From assembly GCF_009697225.1 (NCBI RefSeq), contig NZ_WIND01000002.1, positions 248,001-312,000 of the forward strand: 64,000 bases of DNA, written 5' to 3'. The DNA is from Halovulum marinum. Lineage in GTDB: Bacteria > Pseudomonadota > Alphaproteobacteria > Rhodobacterales > Rhodobacteraceae. The stretch's first letter is position 1. Each line of letters starts with the position of its first letter. Position numbers and translations under genes: made by a program. The notes under the pieces are model-generated. The model saw only the letters and a program-made list of their open reading frames with translations. It was not told where the DNA came from and ran no database searches. Shown piece by piece: positions 32,941 to 41,653 of the stretch.

Positions 32941-33954
32941 ATGAACGCACTCAAGACCACCGCCGCGGCACTGGTCGGACTTGGCCTGGCGGCCGCGCCC
33001 GCGCTGGCCCAGTGGCAGCCGGACAAGCCGATCAACATCATCGTGCCGTGGTCGGCCGGCGGATCGACCGACCAGGTCACCCGCGTCGTCGCGCCGATCC
33101 TCGAGGAAGCGCTGGGTACGCCGGTGGTGGTGGTGAACCAGCCCGGCGCCTCGGGCTCGATCGGCACCAAGGCGGCGCTGGACGCGCCGCGCGACGGCTA
33201 TACCTGGACCGCGAACGCGATCGCCAACAACGCCACCTATGCGGTCACCGGCCTGATCGAGGACACCTCGATCGACGACTACCAGATCTACCTGCACGTC
33301 GCGAACGTGCCGGTGGTGTCGGTCAACGCCGACGCGCCCTGGCAGGATTTCGGCGAGCTGCTGGAGGCGATGAAGGAGGCCGAGGCGGTCAAGGTCGGCA
33401 CCGCCGGGGTGAACTCCTCGGGGGGGATGGCGCTGGCCGCGATCAAGGAGGCCGCCGAGGGCGAGCTGGGCGCGCGGATGGTGACCTATGACGGCGGCAA
33501 CCCCGCCGTGCTGGCCGCCGCCGCCGGCGAGGTCGACGCCACCACCCAGCTGGCGGTGGAGCAGACCGAGATGATCAAGGCCGGCAAGCTGCGCGCCCTG
33601 GCGGTGCTGTCGGACAAGGAACTGGTCGTCGAGGGGCTGGACCCGATCCCGCCGATCACCGACTGGCTGCCGGACATGCACGTCGCGCCGGACTATTTCG
33701 GCGTGTTCATCCCCACCGGCGCCCCGCAGGAGGTCTACGACACCGTCGACAAGGTCTGGCAGGAGCATGTGATGGGCTCCGAGGCGCTGCAGACCTACGC
33801 CAGGGACCGCGGCGCGGTGTTCGATCCCAGCTTCGGCACCGCGGCGCGCGACAAGGCGATGCCGGTGGTGATCGCCGAGGCCTGCGCCCGGGTGACCCGC
33901 GGCGAGGCCGTGGTCGATCCGTCCGAGATCGGCATCGACTGCCCGGCCGAGTGA
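32941..33954 (+). CDS. tctC: Tripartite tricarboxylate transporter binding protein (TctC), first copy
   Basis: This is a 337-residue periplasmic protein with a signal peptide of about 23 residues (PALA|QW). The TctC/Bug pattern is present: PDKPINIIVPWSAGGSTDQ, VVNQPGASGSIG, APRDGYTW, the DYFGVFIPTGAP segment and the GGNPAVLAAAAGEVDA ligand-binding strand. GGGAGGAC precedes the ATG at 32941. The family binds carboxylates such as citrate, aromatic acids or sugar acids. The enzymes downstream suggest a sugar-derived carboxylate. It is the first gene of the tctCBA-tetR-dehydrogenase operon. Confidence 0.93.
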   Translation: MNALKTTAAALVGLGLAAAPALAQWQPDKPINIIVPWSAGGSTDQVTRVVAPILEEALGTPVVVVNQPGASGSIGTKAALDAPRDGYTWTANAIANNATYAVTGLIEDTSIDDYQIYLHVANVPVVSVNADAPWQDFGELLEAMKEAEAVKVGTAGVNSSGGMALAAIKEAAEGELGARMVTYDGGNPAVLAAAAGEVDATTQLAVEQTEMIKAGKLRALAVLSDKELVVEGLDPIPPITDWLPDMHVAPDYFGVFIPTGAPQEVYDTVDKVWQEHVMGSEALQTYARDRGAVFDPSFGTAARDKAMPVVIAEACARVTRGEAVVDPSEIGIDCPAE

Positions 33955-33962
33955 TCCGGCCG

Positions 33963-33991
33963 CCGCACGCCGGGCGCGGCCCGGCGTGCGG
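33963..33991 (+). terminator. Perfect 13-bp hairpin between tctC and tctB
   Basis: CCGCACGCCGGGC (33963-33975) and GCCCGGCGTGCGG (33979-33991) form a perfect 13-bp stem with a GCG loop, 9 bp after the tctC stop. No T-tract follows. It is the strongest of the post-binding-protein hairpins in the window and probably protects the tctC transcript from 3' decay or partly attenuates the membrane genes. Confidence 0.7.
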
Positions 33992-34048
33992 AACCGACCG
34001 ACCCCTCCTCGCGACCATGCCGGCCCGTCCCGGCGGAAGGTACTGAAC

Positions 34049-34549
34049 ATGCGCTTCGATTCGCCTGCAGCGGACCGGGTGACCGCCCTTGTATTGTTCG
34101 CCCTCGGGGCGGCGATGAGCTACGGCGGCTTCACCATGGACCGGCTCGAGATCCGGCAGATCCATCCCGCCAGCATCCCCGGGCTGGTGCCGATGCTGCT
34201 CGGCGCGACGCTGATGGTCTGCGCGGCGCTGCTGGCGCTGGGCGCCCGCGGCGCGGCGCGGCCGGCGCGGCCGTCCGATGGCGGGGCGCCGGGCGACGGT
34301 CCGTCGCTGGCGAACCTGGCCTTCACCGCGCTGTGGAGCGGCGTCTACGCGCTGGCGCTGGTCGGCACGCTGCCGTTCTGGGCGGCCACGGCGCTGTATG
34401 TGCTGGTGTTCGCCGGCTGGTTCCTGATCCCGGCCGCGGGCGGCGGCGCGCGGCTGCGCACCGCGCTGCTGCTGGCGCTGTTCGCCGGCGGCATGGCTGT
34501 GGGCATCTCGGCGCTGTTCCGCTTCGGCTTCCTGGTGCGGCTGCCATGA
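34049..34549 (+). CDS. tctB: Tripartite tricarboxylate transporter small membrane protein (TctB), first copy
   Basis: This is a 166-residue inner-membrane protein with four hydrophobic helices. The YGGFTMDRLEIRQIHPASIPGLVP segment between helices 1 and 2 is typical of TctB. GGCGGAAGG lies upstream of the ATG at 34049. It forms the small subunit of the secondary transporter with TctA, whose start overlaps its stop codon by 4 bp. TctB is poorly conserved, so assignment rests on size, topology and gene order. Confidence 0.88.
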   Translation: MRFDSPAADRVTALVLFALGAAMSYGGFTMDRLEIRQIHPASIPGLVPMLLGATLMVCAALLALGARGAARPARPSDGGAPGDGPSLANLAFTALWSGVYALALVGTLPFWAATALYVLVFAGWFLIPAAGGGARLRTALLLALFAGGMAVGISALFRFGFLVRLP

Positions 34550-36066
34550 TCGACGGGCTCGCCTCCATGGGCAGCGCGCTGCTGGCCTTCATGACCCCGA
34601 TGGGGATCTTCCACGTCGCCTGGGCGACGCTGCTGGGCATCCTGGTCGGCAGCCTGCCGGGGCTGACCGCGACCATGGGCGTGGCGCTGCTGACCACGCT
34701 GACCTACACGCTGGAGCGCGACAGCGCGATCCTGGTGCTGATCTGCATGTATGTCGGCGCGATCTACGGCGGCTCGCGCAGCGCGATCCTGCTGAACATT
34801 CCCGGCACGCCCGCCAGCGCCGCGACCTCGCTCGACGGCTTTCCGCTGGCGCAGCGCGGCGAGGCCGGCTACGCGATGGCGCTGGCCACCGCCGGCTCGG
34901 CGCTGGGCACCGTCGTCGGCATCCTGCTGCTGGTGGTGCTGGCGCCGCTGCTGGCCGAGGTGGCGCTGAACTTCGGCTCGTTCGAATTCTTCTGGCTGGC
35001 GGTGTTCGGCATCGTCATCTCGGGGCAGCTGACCGGCGGCGTCAGCCCGCTGCGCGGCTACATCGCCGGGCTGCTGGGCCTGTCGGTGGCGATGATCGGC
35101 TCGGAAGGGCTCCACGCCCATGTCCGGTTCACGCTCGGGGTTCCCGAGCTGAACGGCGGCATCGGGCTGATCCCGGCGATGGTCGGCGCCTTCGGCTTCG
35201 CCGAGGTGCTGACGGTGATGTGGCGCGGCAAGCCGCGGCTGGTCGGCGCCGACCTGCGCGAGGACCGCACCCTGCCGCGGCTGGCCGACCTGTGGCGCTA
35301 CAAGTTCACCATCGGCCGCTCGGGCGTGATCGGCACCATCGTCGGCATCATCCCCGGCGTCGGCGAGGACATCGGCGCCTGGGCCAGCTATGCCGTGGCC
35401 AAACGCATCAGCCCCGAGCGCGACCAGTTCGGCAAGGGCTCGAAAGAGGGGCTGACGGCGGCCGAGACCGGCAACAGCGCGGTCGTGCCCGGCGCGCTGA
35501 TCCCGGCGCTGACGCTGGCGGTGCCCGGCTCGGCCCCGGCGGCGGTGCTGATCGCGGCGCTGTTCATCCACGGCGTGCGGCCCGGGCCGATGATCATGCT
35601 GGAACAGCCCGACTTCATCTATTCGGTCGCGGCGATGCTGCTGCTCGCGACCGCCGCGATCCTGATCTACGGGCTGTCGCTGACCCGCGCGTTCATCCAG
35701 GTATTGCGGATCCCGCGCGAGTTGCTGATGCCGGTGGTGTTCGTGCTGTGCGTGATCGGCCCCTACGCGCTGACCCAGCGGGTGTTCGACATCTGGGTGA
35801 TGGTCGCCTTCGGGCTGATCGGCTTCGTGCTGCGGCAGATGAACTACCCGATGGCGCCGCTGGTGCTGGGCATCATCCTGGGCGATCTGCTGGACAAGAA
35901 CCTGCGCCGCGGCCTGACGCTGAGCGACGGCAGCCTCGAGCCGTTCTTCACCCGGCCGGTCAGCGCGCTGTTCGCGGCGGTGATCGCCGCCAGCATCCTG
36001 CTGGGCCTGGCGCCGGTGCGCCGCGGCCTGGCCCGTCTCGCCGGCATCGCCGGGGGCCGCGCATGA
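34546..36066 (+). CDS. tctA: Tripartite tricarboxylate transporter large membrane protein (TctA), first copy
   Basis: This is a 506-residue permease with about eleven hydrophobic helices. The two TctA signature regions are visible: VGSLPGLTATMGVALL near residue 35 and IPGVGEDIGAWASYAVAKRIS near 265, along with NIPGTPASAATSLDGFPLAQRG and GLTAAETGNSAVVPGALIPAL. It uses the ion gradient to import the carboxylate delivered by TctC. Its stop overlaps the start of the TetR gene, so regulator and transporter are co-translated. Confidence 0.95.
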   Translation: MIDGLASMGSALLAFMTPMGIFHVAWATLLGILVGSLPGLTATMGVALLTTLTYTLERDSAILVLICMYVGAIYGGSRSAILLNIPGTPASAATSLDGFPLAQRGEAGYAMALATAGSALGTVVGILLLVVLAPLLAEVALNFGSFEFFWLAVFGIVISGQLTGGVSPLRGYIAGLLGLSVAMIGSEGLHAHVRFTLGVPELNGGIGLIPAMVGAFGFAEVLTVMWRGKPRLVGADLREDRTLPRLADLWRYKFTIGRSGVIGTIVGIIPGVGEDIGAWASYAVAKRISPERDQFGKGSKEGLTAAETGNSAVVPGALIPALTLAVPGSAPAAVLIAALFIHGVRPGPMIMLEQPDFIYSVAAMLLLATAAILIYGLSLTRAFIQVLRIPRELLMPVVFVLCVIGPYALTQRVFDIWVMVAFGLIGFVLRQMNYPMAPLVLGIILGDLLDKNLRRGLTLSDGSLEPFFTRPVSALFAAVIAASILLGLAPVRRGLARLAGIAGGRA

Positions 36067-36734
36067 CCGCGCGCGCCAAGCCCAAGCCCCGCCGCCGCGA
36101 CGCCGCGGCCTCGCGCCGGCGGATCCTGGATGCCGCGCTGGACGAGTTCGCGCGGCTGGGCCACGCCGGCGCGCGCATCGACTCGATCGCCGAGGCCGCC
36201 GGCGTCAGCAAGCCGATGATCTATTCCTACTTCGGCGACAAGGAAGAGCTCTACAAGGCGGCGCTGCGCGAAAGCTATGTGCAGATCCGCCAGGGCGAGC
36301 GCGAGCTGGACATCGAGCACATGGCGCCCGAGACGGCGCTGCGCGAGCTGGTGCGCTTCACCATGCAGCACTTCGTCTCGAAGCCCTGGTTCATCTCGAT
36401 GCTCAACACCGAGAACCTGATGGGCGGGCAGGCGATCGAGGACATCGCCGACGTCGCCGAGATCCAGTCGCCGCTGATCGCCAACATCCGCGGCATCCTC
36501 GACCGGGGCGTGGCCGAAGGCCGGTTCCGCGCCGGCGTCGATCCGGTCGAGCTGTACGTGACCATCGCCTCGCTCTGCTATTTCCCGGTGTCCAACAAGC
36601 TGACGCTGCGCGCGGTGTTCAAGGTGCCGGTCGACCAGCCCTGGCTGGACGCCCGCGCCGAAATGGCCTCGGACATGATCATCGCCTACCTGCGCCGCAC
36701 TGCGGACCGCCCCATGAACGACGACAACACCTGA
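36063..36734 (+). CDS. TetR-family transcriptional regulator
   Basis: This is a 223-residue protein with a basic start (KPKPRRRDAAASRRR) and a TetR_N helix-turn-helix (ILDAALDEFARLGHAGARIDSIAEAAGVSKPMIYSYFGDKEELYKAAL). The C-terminal region, with HFVSKPWFISMLNTEN and LYVTIASLCYFPVSNKL, resembles RutR/NicS-like ligand domains. It is embedded in the operon behind tctA. Two matching palindromes in the window (32907-32924, 18790-18809) are its best candidate operators, which would join this operon and the enolase-superfamily operon into one regulon induced by a carboxylated sugar. Confidence 0.9.
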   Translation: MTARAKPKPRRRDAAASRRRILDAALDEFARLGHAGARIDSIAEAAGVSKPMIYSYFGDKEELYKAALRESYVQIRQGERELDIEHMAPETALRELVRFTMQHFVSKPWFISMLNTENLMGGQAIEDIADVAEIQSPLIANIRGILDRGVAEGRFRAGVDPVELYVTIASLCYFPVSNKLTLRAVFKVPVDQPWLDARAEMASDMIIAYLRRTADRPMNDDNT

Positions 36735-36749
36735 GAGGAACACGACAAG

Positions 36750-37901
36750 ATGAGACAACAGCGTATCGGCATCGTCATGCATGGCGTCACCGGCAGGATG
36801 GGCATGAACCAGCACCTGATCCGCTCGGTGCTGGCGATCCGCGACCAGGGCGGCGTGATGCTGTCCGACGGCGCCTTTCTGGTGCCGGACCCGATCATCG
36901 TCGGCCGCAACGCCGAGAAGATCGAGGCGCTGGCCAAGAAGCACGGGGTCGAGCGCTGGACCACCGACATGGACGCGGCGCTGGCGAACCCGGACGACAC
37001 GATCTTCTTCGACGCCGCCTCGACCCAGATGCGCCCCGGCCTGCTGGCCCGCGCCATCGAGGCCGGCAAGCACGTCTATTCGGAAAAGCCCGTCTCCGAG
37101 GGGCTGGAGGAGGCGATGAAGATCGCCCGGCTGGCCAGGCAGAAGGGCGTCAAGAACGGCATCGTGCACGACAAGCTGGATCTGCCGGGCCTGCTGAAGC
37201 TCAAGCGCCTGCGCGACAGCGGCTTCTTCGGCAAGATCCTCAGCGTGAAGGGCGAATTCGGCTACTGGGTGTTCGAGGGCGACTGGATGCCGGCGCAGCG
37301 CCCCAGCTGGAACTACCGCGCGCAGGACGGCGGCGGCATGATCTCGGACATGCTGTGCCACTGGCGCTATGTGCTCGACAACGTCGTCGCGCCGGTCAGG
37401 TCGGTGTCGTGCCTGGGCTTCACCCACATCCCCGAACGCTGGGACGAGAACGGCGAGGCCTACAAGGCGACCGCCGACGACGCCGCCTATGCCACCTTCC
37501 TGCTGGAGGGCGACATCGTCGCGCACATCAACTCCAGCTGGTGTACCCGCGTGCGCCGCGACGACCTGGTGACCTTCCAGGTCGACGGCACCCACGGCTC
37601 GGCCGTCGCCGGCCTGCACAAGTGCTATTCGCAGCACCGCGTCAACACGCCCAAGCCGGTCTGGAACCCGGACGAGCCGCAGACCCTCGACTTCTACGCC
37701 GACTGGGAGGAAGTGCCGGACAACACCGTCTTCGACAACGGCTTCAAGGTGCAGTGGGAGCAGTTCCTGCGCCACGTCGCCGAGGATGCGCCGTGGCACT
37801 ACACGCTGCTCGAGGGCGCCAAGGGCGTGCAGCTGGCGCAGGCCGGCTACCAAAGCTCGAAAGAGCGCCGCTGGGTCGATCTGGAACCGCTGGAGGTCTG
37901 A
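36750..37901 (+). CDS. Gfo/Idh/MocA-family oxidoreductase
   Basis: This is a 383-residue NAD(P)-dependent sugar dehydrogenase. The Rossmann start is slightly unusual (GIVMHGVTGRMGMNQHL), followed by the conserved EKPVSEGLEEAM motif whose lysine is catalytic, and HDKLDLPGLLKLKRLR. The second domain has WNYRAQDGGGMISDMLCHWRYV, where the Asp and His fit the active-site DxxxH pattern. A GAGAGGAA site precedes the ATG at 36750. It is the first of three enzymes at the end of the Tct operon, suggesting that oxidation of a hydroxyl to a keto sugar acid is an early catabolic step. The substrate is unknown. Confidence 0.9.
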   Translation: MRQQRIGIVMHGVTGRMGMNQHLIRSVLAIRDQGGVMLSDGAFLVPDPIIVGRNAEKIEALAKKHGVERWTTDMDAALANPDDTIFFDAASTQMRPGLLARAIEAGKHVYSEKPVSEGLEEAMKIARLARQKGVKNGIVHDKLDLPGLLKLKRLRDSGFFGKILSVKGEFGYWVFEGDWMPAQRPSWNYRAQDGGGMISDMLCHWRYVLDNVVAPVRSVSCLGFTHIPERWDENGEAYKATADDAAYATFLLEGDIVAHINSSWCTRVRRDDLVTFQVDGTHGSAVAGLHKCYSQHRVNTPKPVWNPDEPQTLDFYADWEEVPDNTVFDNGFKVQWEQFLRHVAEDAPWHYTLLEGAKGVQLAQAGYQSSKERRWVDLEPLEV

Positions 37902-37903
37902 GC

Positions 37904-39046
37904 ATGACAACCCTGAACCTGCCCGGCGGCGCGGTCACGCTGACCGCCGGCCCGGCCCCCGAGGCGCCGCACGGCTGGACCCGTACCGCCTATGCCGCCG
38001 CGCATGTCGTGAACGATCCGCTGGCGGACTGCGACCCGTGGCTCGATTGCCCGATCGACTGGGACCGCACGCTGGCCTTCCGCGAGCATCTGTGGTCGCA
38101 GGGCTTCGGCGTCGCCGAAAGCATGGACACCGCGCAGCGCGGCATGGGCCTGGACTGGCCCACCTCGCTTGAGCTGATCCAGCGCGCCACCCGGAACGCC
38201 AAGGCGGGCGGGCACCTGATCGCCTCGGGCGCCGGGACCGACCACCTGACCCCCGGCCCGGACGTGACCGTGGACGACGTGATCGCCGCCTACGAGCAGC
38301 AGTGCGAGGCGGTCGAGGCCGCCGGTTCGCGCGTGATCCTGATGGCGTCCCGCGCGCTGGCGCAGGCCGCGAAGGGCCCCGAGGATTACGCTCGTGTCTA
38401 TGGCAGGGTTCTGTCGGGCCTGTCGCAGCCGGCGATCCTGCACTGGCTGGGCGAGATGTTCGACCCCGCGCTGGCAGGCTACTGGGGCTCGGGCGACCAC
38501 ATGTCGGCGATGGACACCTGTCTTGAGGTGATCGAGGCCAATGCCGCCAAGGTCGAGGGGATCAAGATCTCGCTGCTGTCGGCCGAGAAGGAAATCGCCA
38601 TGCGCCGCCGCCTTCCCGAGGGCGTGACGATGTATACCGGCGACGACTTCAACTACCCCGAGCTGATCGCCGGCGACGCGCAGGGGCATTCCCACGCGCT
38701 GCTGGGCATTTTCGATCCGATCGCGCAATCCGCCTGCCGCGCGCTGAACCGGCTGGGGCAGGGGGATCTGGACGGCTACCATGCCGAGTTCGGCCCGACC
38801 GTCCCGCTGTCGCGGCACATCTTCAAGGCGCCGACGCGCTTCTACAAGACCGGCGTGGTGTTCATGGCCTACCTGACCGGCCACCAGGATCATTTCACCA
38901 TGATCGGCGGGCAGGAAAGCACGCGCTCCACGCTGCACCTGGCCGACATCATCCGCATGGCGAACGATGCGGGCCTGTTCGCGGACCCTGACCTGGCCGC
39001 CGCGCGCGCCCGGCCGGTGTTCGCCGCGCGGGGGGTGGCGCCGTGA
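37904..39046 (+). CDS. DUF993 / dihydrodipicolinate synthase-like protein
   Basis: This is a 380-residue cytoplasmic protein matching DUF993 (for example DWDRTLAFREHLWSQGFGVAES, ILHWLGEMFDPALAGYWG, EGIKISLLSAEKEIAMRRRL, YTGDDFNYPELIAGD, FMAYLTGHQDHFTMIGG). The family is related to DapA/NAL class I aldolase barrels, and the Lys in GIKIS fits the Schiff-base position. An aldol or dehydration step on a keto sugar acid is plausible. GGAGG at 37892-37896 fixes the ATG at 37904, 2 bp after the dehydrogenase stop. No member with a proven reaction is known to me. Confidence 0.82.
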   Translation: MTTLNLPGGAVTLTAGPAPEAPHGWTRTAYAAAHVVNDPLADCDPWLDCPIDWDRTLAFREHLWSQGFGVAESMDTAQRGMGLDWPTSLELIQRATRNAKAGGHLIASGAGTDHLTPGPDVTVDDVIAAYEQQCEAVEAAGSRVILMASRALAQAAKGPEDYARVYGRVLSGLSQPAILHWLGEMFDPALAGYWGSGDHMSAMDTCLEVIEANAAKVEGIKISLLSAEKEIAMRRRLPEGVTMYTGDDFNYPELIAGDAQGHSHALLGIFDPIAQSACRALNRLGQGDLDGYHAEFGPTVPLSRHIFKAPTRFYKTGVVFMAYLTGHQDHFTMIGGQESTRSTLHLADIIRMANDAGLFADPDLAAARARPVFAARGVAP

Positions 39047-39870
39047 GCGGCGTCGCGCCGGATCGCCTGTCGCTCAACACCGCCACGGTGAAGGAGAAAT
39101 GGGGCCTGGCCCAGGCCATCGACGGCTGCCAGCGCCACGGCCTCGGCGGTATCGCCCCGTGGCGCGACGTGCTGCAGGATATGGGCGTCGCCAAGGCGGC
39201 GCGCGCGATCCGCAATGCCGACCTGACCGTCACCGGCCTGTGCCGGGGCGGCTGGTACACCGCCGAGGGCGCGCTGACGCAAGCGGTGATCGACGACAAC
39301 CGCCGCGCCGTGGACGAGGCCGCCGAGATCGGCGCCGAATGCCTGGTGATGGTGGTCGGCGGCCTGCCCGAGGGCTCGCGCGATCTCGAGGGCGCGCGCG
39401 CCATCGTCGAGGAAGGGCTGGCAAGCACGCTGGAATATGCCCGCGAGAGCGGCGTGAAGGTCGCGATCGAGCCGCTGCACCCGATGTACGCCGGCGACCG
39501 GGCCTGCGTGAACACGCTGGGGCAGGCGCTGGACATCTGCGACCGGCTGGGCGCGGGCATCGGCGTCGCCGCCGACGTCTATCACATCTGGTGGGATCCG
39601 GACGTGAAGCCGCAGATGGCCCGCGCCGGCAAGGACAGGCTGATGGCGTTCCACATCTGCGACTGGCTGGTGCCGACCCGCGATCTGCTGACCGACCGCG
39701 GGATGATGGGCGACGGCGTGATCGACATCCCCGGCCTGCGCGCCGCCGCCGAGGCCGCGGGCTTCGACGGTCTGTGCGAGGTCGAGATCTTCTCGGCGCT
39801 GAACTGGTGGAAGCGCGATCCGGACGAGGTGCTTCAGATCATCGTCGAACGCGGACGCTCGGCCTGCTGA
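39043..39870 (+). CDS. TIM-barrel sugar phosphate isomerase/epimerase-like protein
   Basis: This is a 275-residue protein of the AP_endonuc_2 (xylose isomerase-like) superfamily. The start is GTG, overlapping the DUF993 stop. Metal-site residues are visible: Glu in IEPLHPMYAGD, Asp/His in DVYHIWWDPD, His in FHICDW, and Glu in CEVEIFS. Members isomerise or epimerise keto sugars and inositol derivatives. With the dehydrogenase and DUF993 protein it forms a three-enzyme set, and similar sets are often found together. The exact pathway is not identified. It ends the operon; 271 bp follow before the next gene. Confidence 0.87.
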   Translation: MSGVAPDRLSLNTATVKEKWGLAQAIDGCQRHGLGGIAPWRDVLQDMGVAKAARAIRNADLTVTGLCRGGWYTAEGALTQAVIDDNRRAVDEAAEIGAECLVMVVGGLPEGSRDLEGARAIVEEGLASTLEYARESGVKVAIEPLHPMYAGDRACVNTLGQALDICDRLGAGIGVAADVYHIWWDPDVKPQMARAGKDRLMAFHICDWLVPTRDLLTDRGMMGDGVIDIPGLRAAAEAAGFDGLCEVEIFSALNWWKRDPDEVLQIIVERGRSAC

Positions 39871-40029
39871 AGAACGCCGGCGGGGCTCCGGCCGCGCCCG
39901 CCACTGCCGGTCCGGACGGCTCCGGCCCGAAGCGGTTCCGCCCGCTTTCGCCGCGCGCGGCTTTCCCTCCCCGATGCCCCCGCAGGCCGTGCAGGAAAGC
40001 CGCCCGGGACGCGCCGGCGCGGTCGAACC

Positions 40030-40092
40030 GGTCTGTCCAATCATGGTATCTCCGCATTTGGTCTGGACAATTTCGCACTGTCTGCGTATCGG
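40030..40092 (+). promoter_or_regulatory. Promoter with a 30-bp-spaced direct repeat before the second Tct operon
   Basis: GGTCTGTCCAAT (40030-40041) and GGTCTGGACAAT (40060-40071) are direct repeats whose starts are exactly 30 bp apart, about three helical turns. The second copy overlaps a -35-like TGGACA (40064-40069), which lies 17 bp before a TATCGG -10-like box (40087-40092). The arrangement suggests cooperative binding, most simply by the GntR regulator at 43129. The rest of the 39871-40141 gap shows nothing else. Confidence 0.5.
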
Positions 40093-40141
40093 TAGGACCA
40101 CGAAAAAGCGCGCAAACGGGCATATCCGGGAGGTATCACTC

Positions 40142-41125
40142 ATGAAATTCAGCAGCTTGACCGCAGGAGTTCGCGCAGGTCTGGCGATTCTGGCCCTCGG
40201 CGCCGGCCTCGGAGCGGTCGGACCAGTCGCGACCGGCGCGGCGATCGCGCAGGAGTTTCCGCAGAAGCCGATCCAGATCATCGTGCCGTTCAAGCCCGGC
40301 GGGCGCACCGACGTCGTCGCCCGCCTGCTGGCCGAGAAGATCCAGCAGAACGGCTGGCTGTCGCAGCCGATGGCGGTGATGAACGCCGACGGCGGCGCCG
40401 GGGCGAACGCGGTCAACCAGATGCGCCGCGGCGGCGACGACGGGCACACGATCGTGCACTGGCACCACCAGGCGCTGATCGCCATGGCGATGGGGCTGGG
40501 CGACTTCAGTTTGGATGACTTCAAGTCCATCGGCTACACCGGCGGCGGCAGCCCGGTCTGGGTGGTCCGCGCCGACAGCGAGTTCGACACCTTCGAGCAG
40601 CTGGTCGCGCACCTGAAGGCCGAGCCGCGTTCGCTGGTCGAGGCGGTGGGCATCGGCACCATCCCGCATTTCGTCGGCGCCATGCTGGCCAACGAGGCCG
40701 GGTTCGAGACCCGCTACGTCACCGCCAACAGCGGTGCCGACCGGCTGCGGCTGATCCTGGGCGGCAACGCCGACATCGCGCTGTTCGCGGCGTCGGAATA
40801 CCTGGCGCAGGCCGAAGGGCTGAAACCGCTGATCTATTTCGGCCGCGAGCGTCTGCCGGACCTGCCCGATGTGCCGACCGCGATCGAGCTGGGCTACGAC
40901 GTCTCCTGGGCCAACCCGAACTGGTGGCTGGCGCCCGCCGACACGCCAGACGCCGCCATCGAGGCGCTGCAGGGCGCGCTGGAGAAGGCGATCGCCGACC
41001 CCGAGATCGTCGAGTACTTCACCGGCAACACCCTCGAGCCGTACTGGACGCCGGGCGACGAAGCGATGGCCGACGCGCAGAAGCAGCTCGAGGCGTTGCA
41101 GGCGGTCGCGGCGACGATCCAGTAA
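40142..41125 (+). CDS. tctC: Tripartite tricarboxylate transporter binding protein (TctC), second copy
   Basis: This is a 327-residue periplasmic binding protein with a long signal peptide (about 36 residues, AIA|QEFP). TctC-type motifs are FPQKPIQIIVPFKPGGRTDVV, MNADGGAGANAVNQM, and LILGGNADIALFAASEYL. It differs from the first copy in the ligand region (VHWHHQALIAMAMGLGDF), so it probably binds another carboxylate. GGGAGG precedes the ATG at 40142. It heads the tctCBA-gntR-sulfatase operon, which makes a sulfated or desulfated sugar acid the likeliest ligand. Confidence 0.9.
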   Translation: MKFSSLTAGVRAGLAILALGAGLGAVGPVATGAAIAQEFPQKPIQIIVPFKPGGRTDVVARLLAEKIQQNGWLSQPMAVMNADGGAGANAVNQMRRGGDDGHTIVHWHHQALIAMAMGLGDFSLDDFKSIGYTGGGSPVWVVRADSEFDTFEQLVAHLKAEPRSLVEAVGIGTIPHFVGAMLANEAGFETRYVTANSGADRLRLILGGNADIALFAASEYLAQAEGLKPLIYFGRERLPDLPDVPTAIELGYDVSWANPNWWLAPADTPDAAIEALQGALEKAIADPEIVEYFTGNTLEPYWTPGDEAMADAQKQLEALQAVAATIQ

Positions 41126-41133
41126 ACCGGCGC

Positions 41134-41154
41134 GCCGGGCGTCCTGCGCCCGGC
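41134..41154 (+). terminator. 8-bp hairpin between second tctC and tctB
   Basis: GCCGGGCG (41134-41141) pairs perfectly with CGCCCGGC (41147-41154) around TCCTG, 8 bp after the tctC stop and 19 bp before tctB. No T-tract follows. Its position matches the hairpins behind the other binding-protein genes in the window. Confidence 0.6.
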
Positions 41155-41173
41155 CGCTGACGGAACATCGGAA

Positions 41174-41650
41174 ATGCATCGCAAGCACCTGAAATACTGG
41201 GGTGACATCGCCCTTGCCGTGCTGGTGTTCGGCGGCGCCGCGGTGCTGCTGATCGGCGCGGCCGAGCTGCCGCCGCCCCGGTTCGAGCCCTTGGGGTCGG
41301 CCGCCGTGCCGCGCGGCCTGGCGGCAATCCTGATCGTCCTGGGGCTCTGGGTGGCGGTGCGCGCCGTGCTCGGGATGCGGGCGGATGCGCCGGTTGCCAG
41401 CCCGGAAGGCACCGCATCCCACCCGCTGCGCAGCCTGGGCGTTCTGGCCGCGCTGATTGCCTATGTCGCCGCGCTCGATCTCGGGCAGCTGCCGTTCCTG
41501 CCGATGACGGCGCTGTTCCTGGCGGCGTCGGGCACGATCCTGTCCGGCGGCGGCTGGAGACCTGCACTGGTCTACGGCGCACTGGGGCTGGCGCTGGCAG
41601 GAGCGCTGTCCTTCATCTTCTCGAACTTCCTCTACATCGAGATCGGCTGA
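41174..41650 (+). CDS. tctB: Tripartite tricarboxylate transporter small membrane protein (TctB), second copy
   Basis: This is a 158-residue membrane protein with four predicted helices and the PPPRFEPLGSAAVPRGLAAIL segment typical of TctB after helix 1. It is 48 bp downstream of tctC and 3 bp before tctA. It is the small membrane subunit of the importer. The assignment depends on topology and gene order. Confidence 0.88.
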   Translation: MHRKHLKYWGDIALAVLVFGGAAVLLIGAAELPPPRFEPLGSAAVPRGLAAILIVLGLWVAVRAVLGMRADAPVASPEGTASHPLRSLGVLAALIAYVAALDLGQLPFLPMTALFLAASGTILSGGGWRPALVYGALGLALAGALSFIFSNFLYIEIG

Positions 41651-41653
41651 GCC

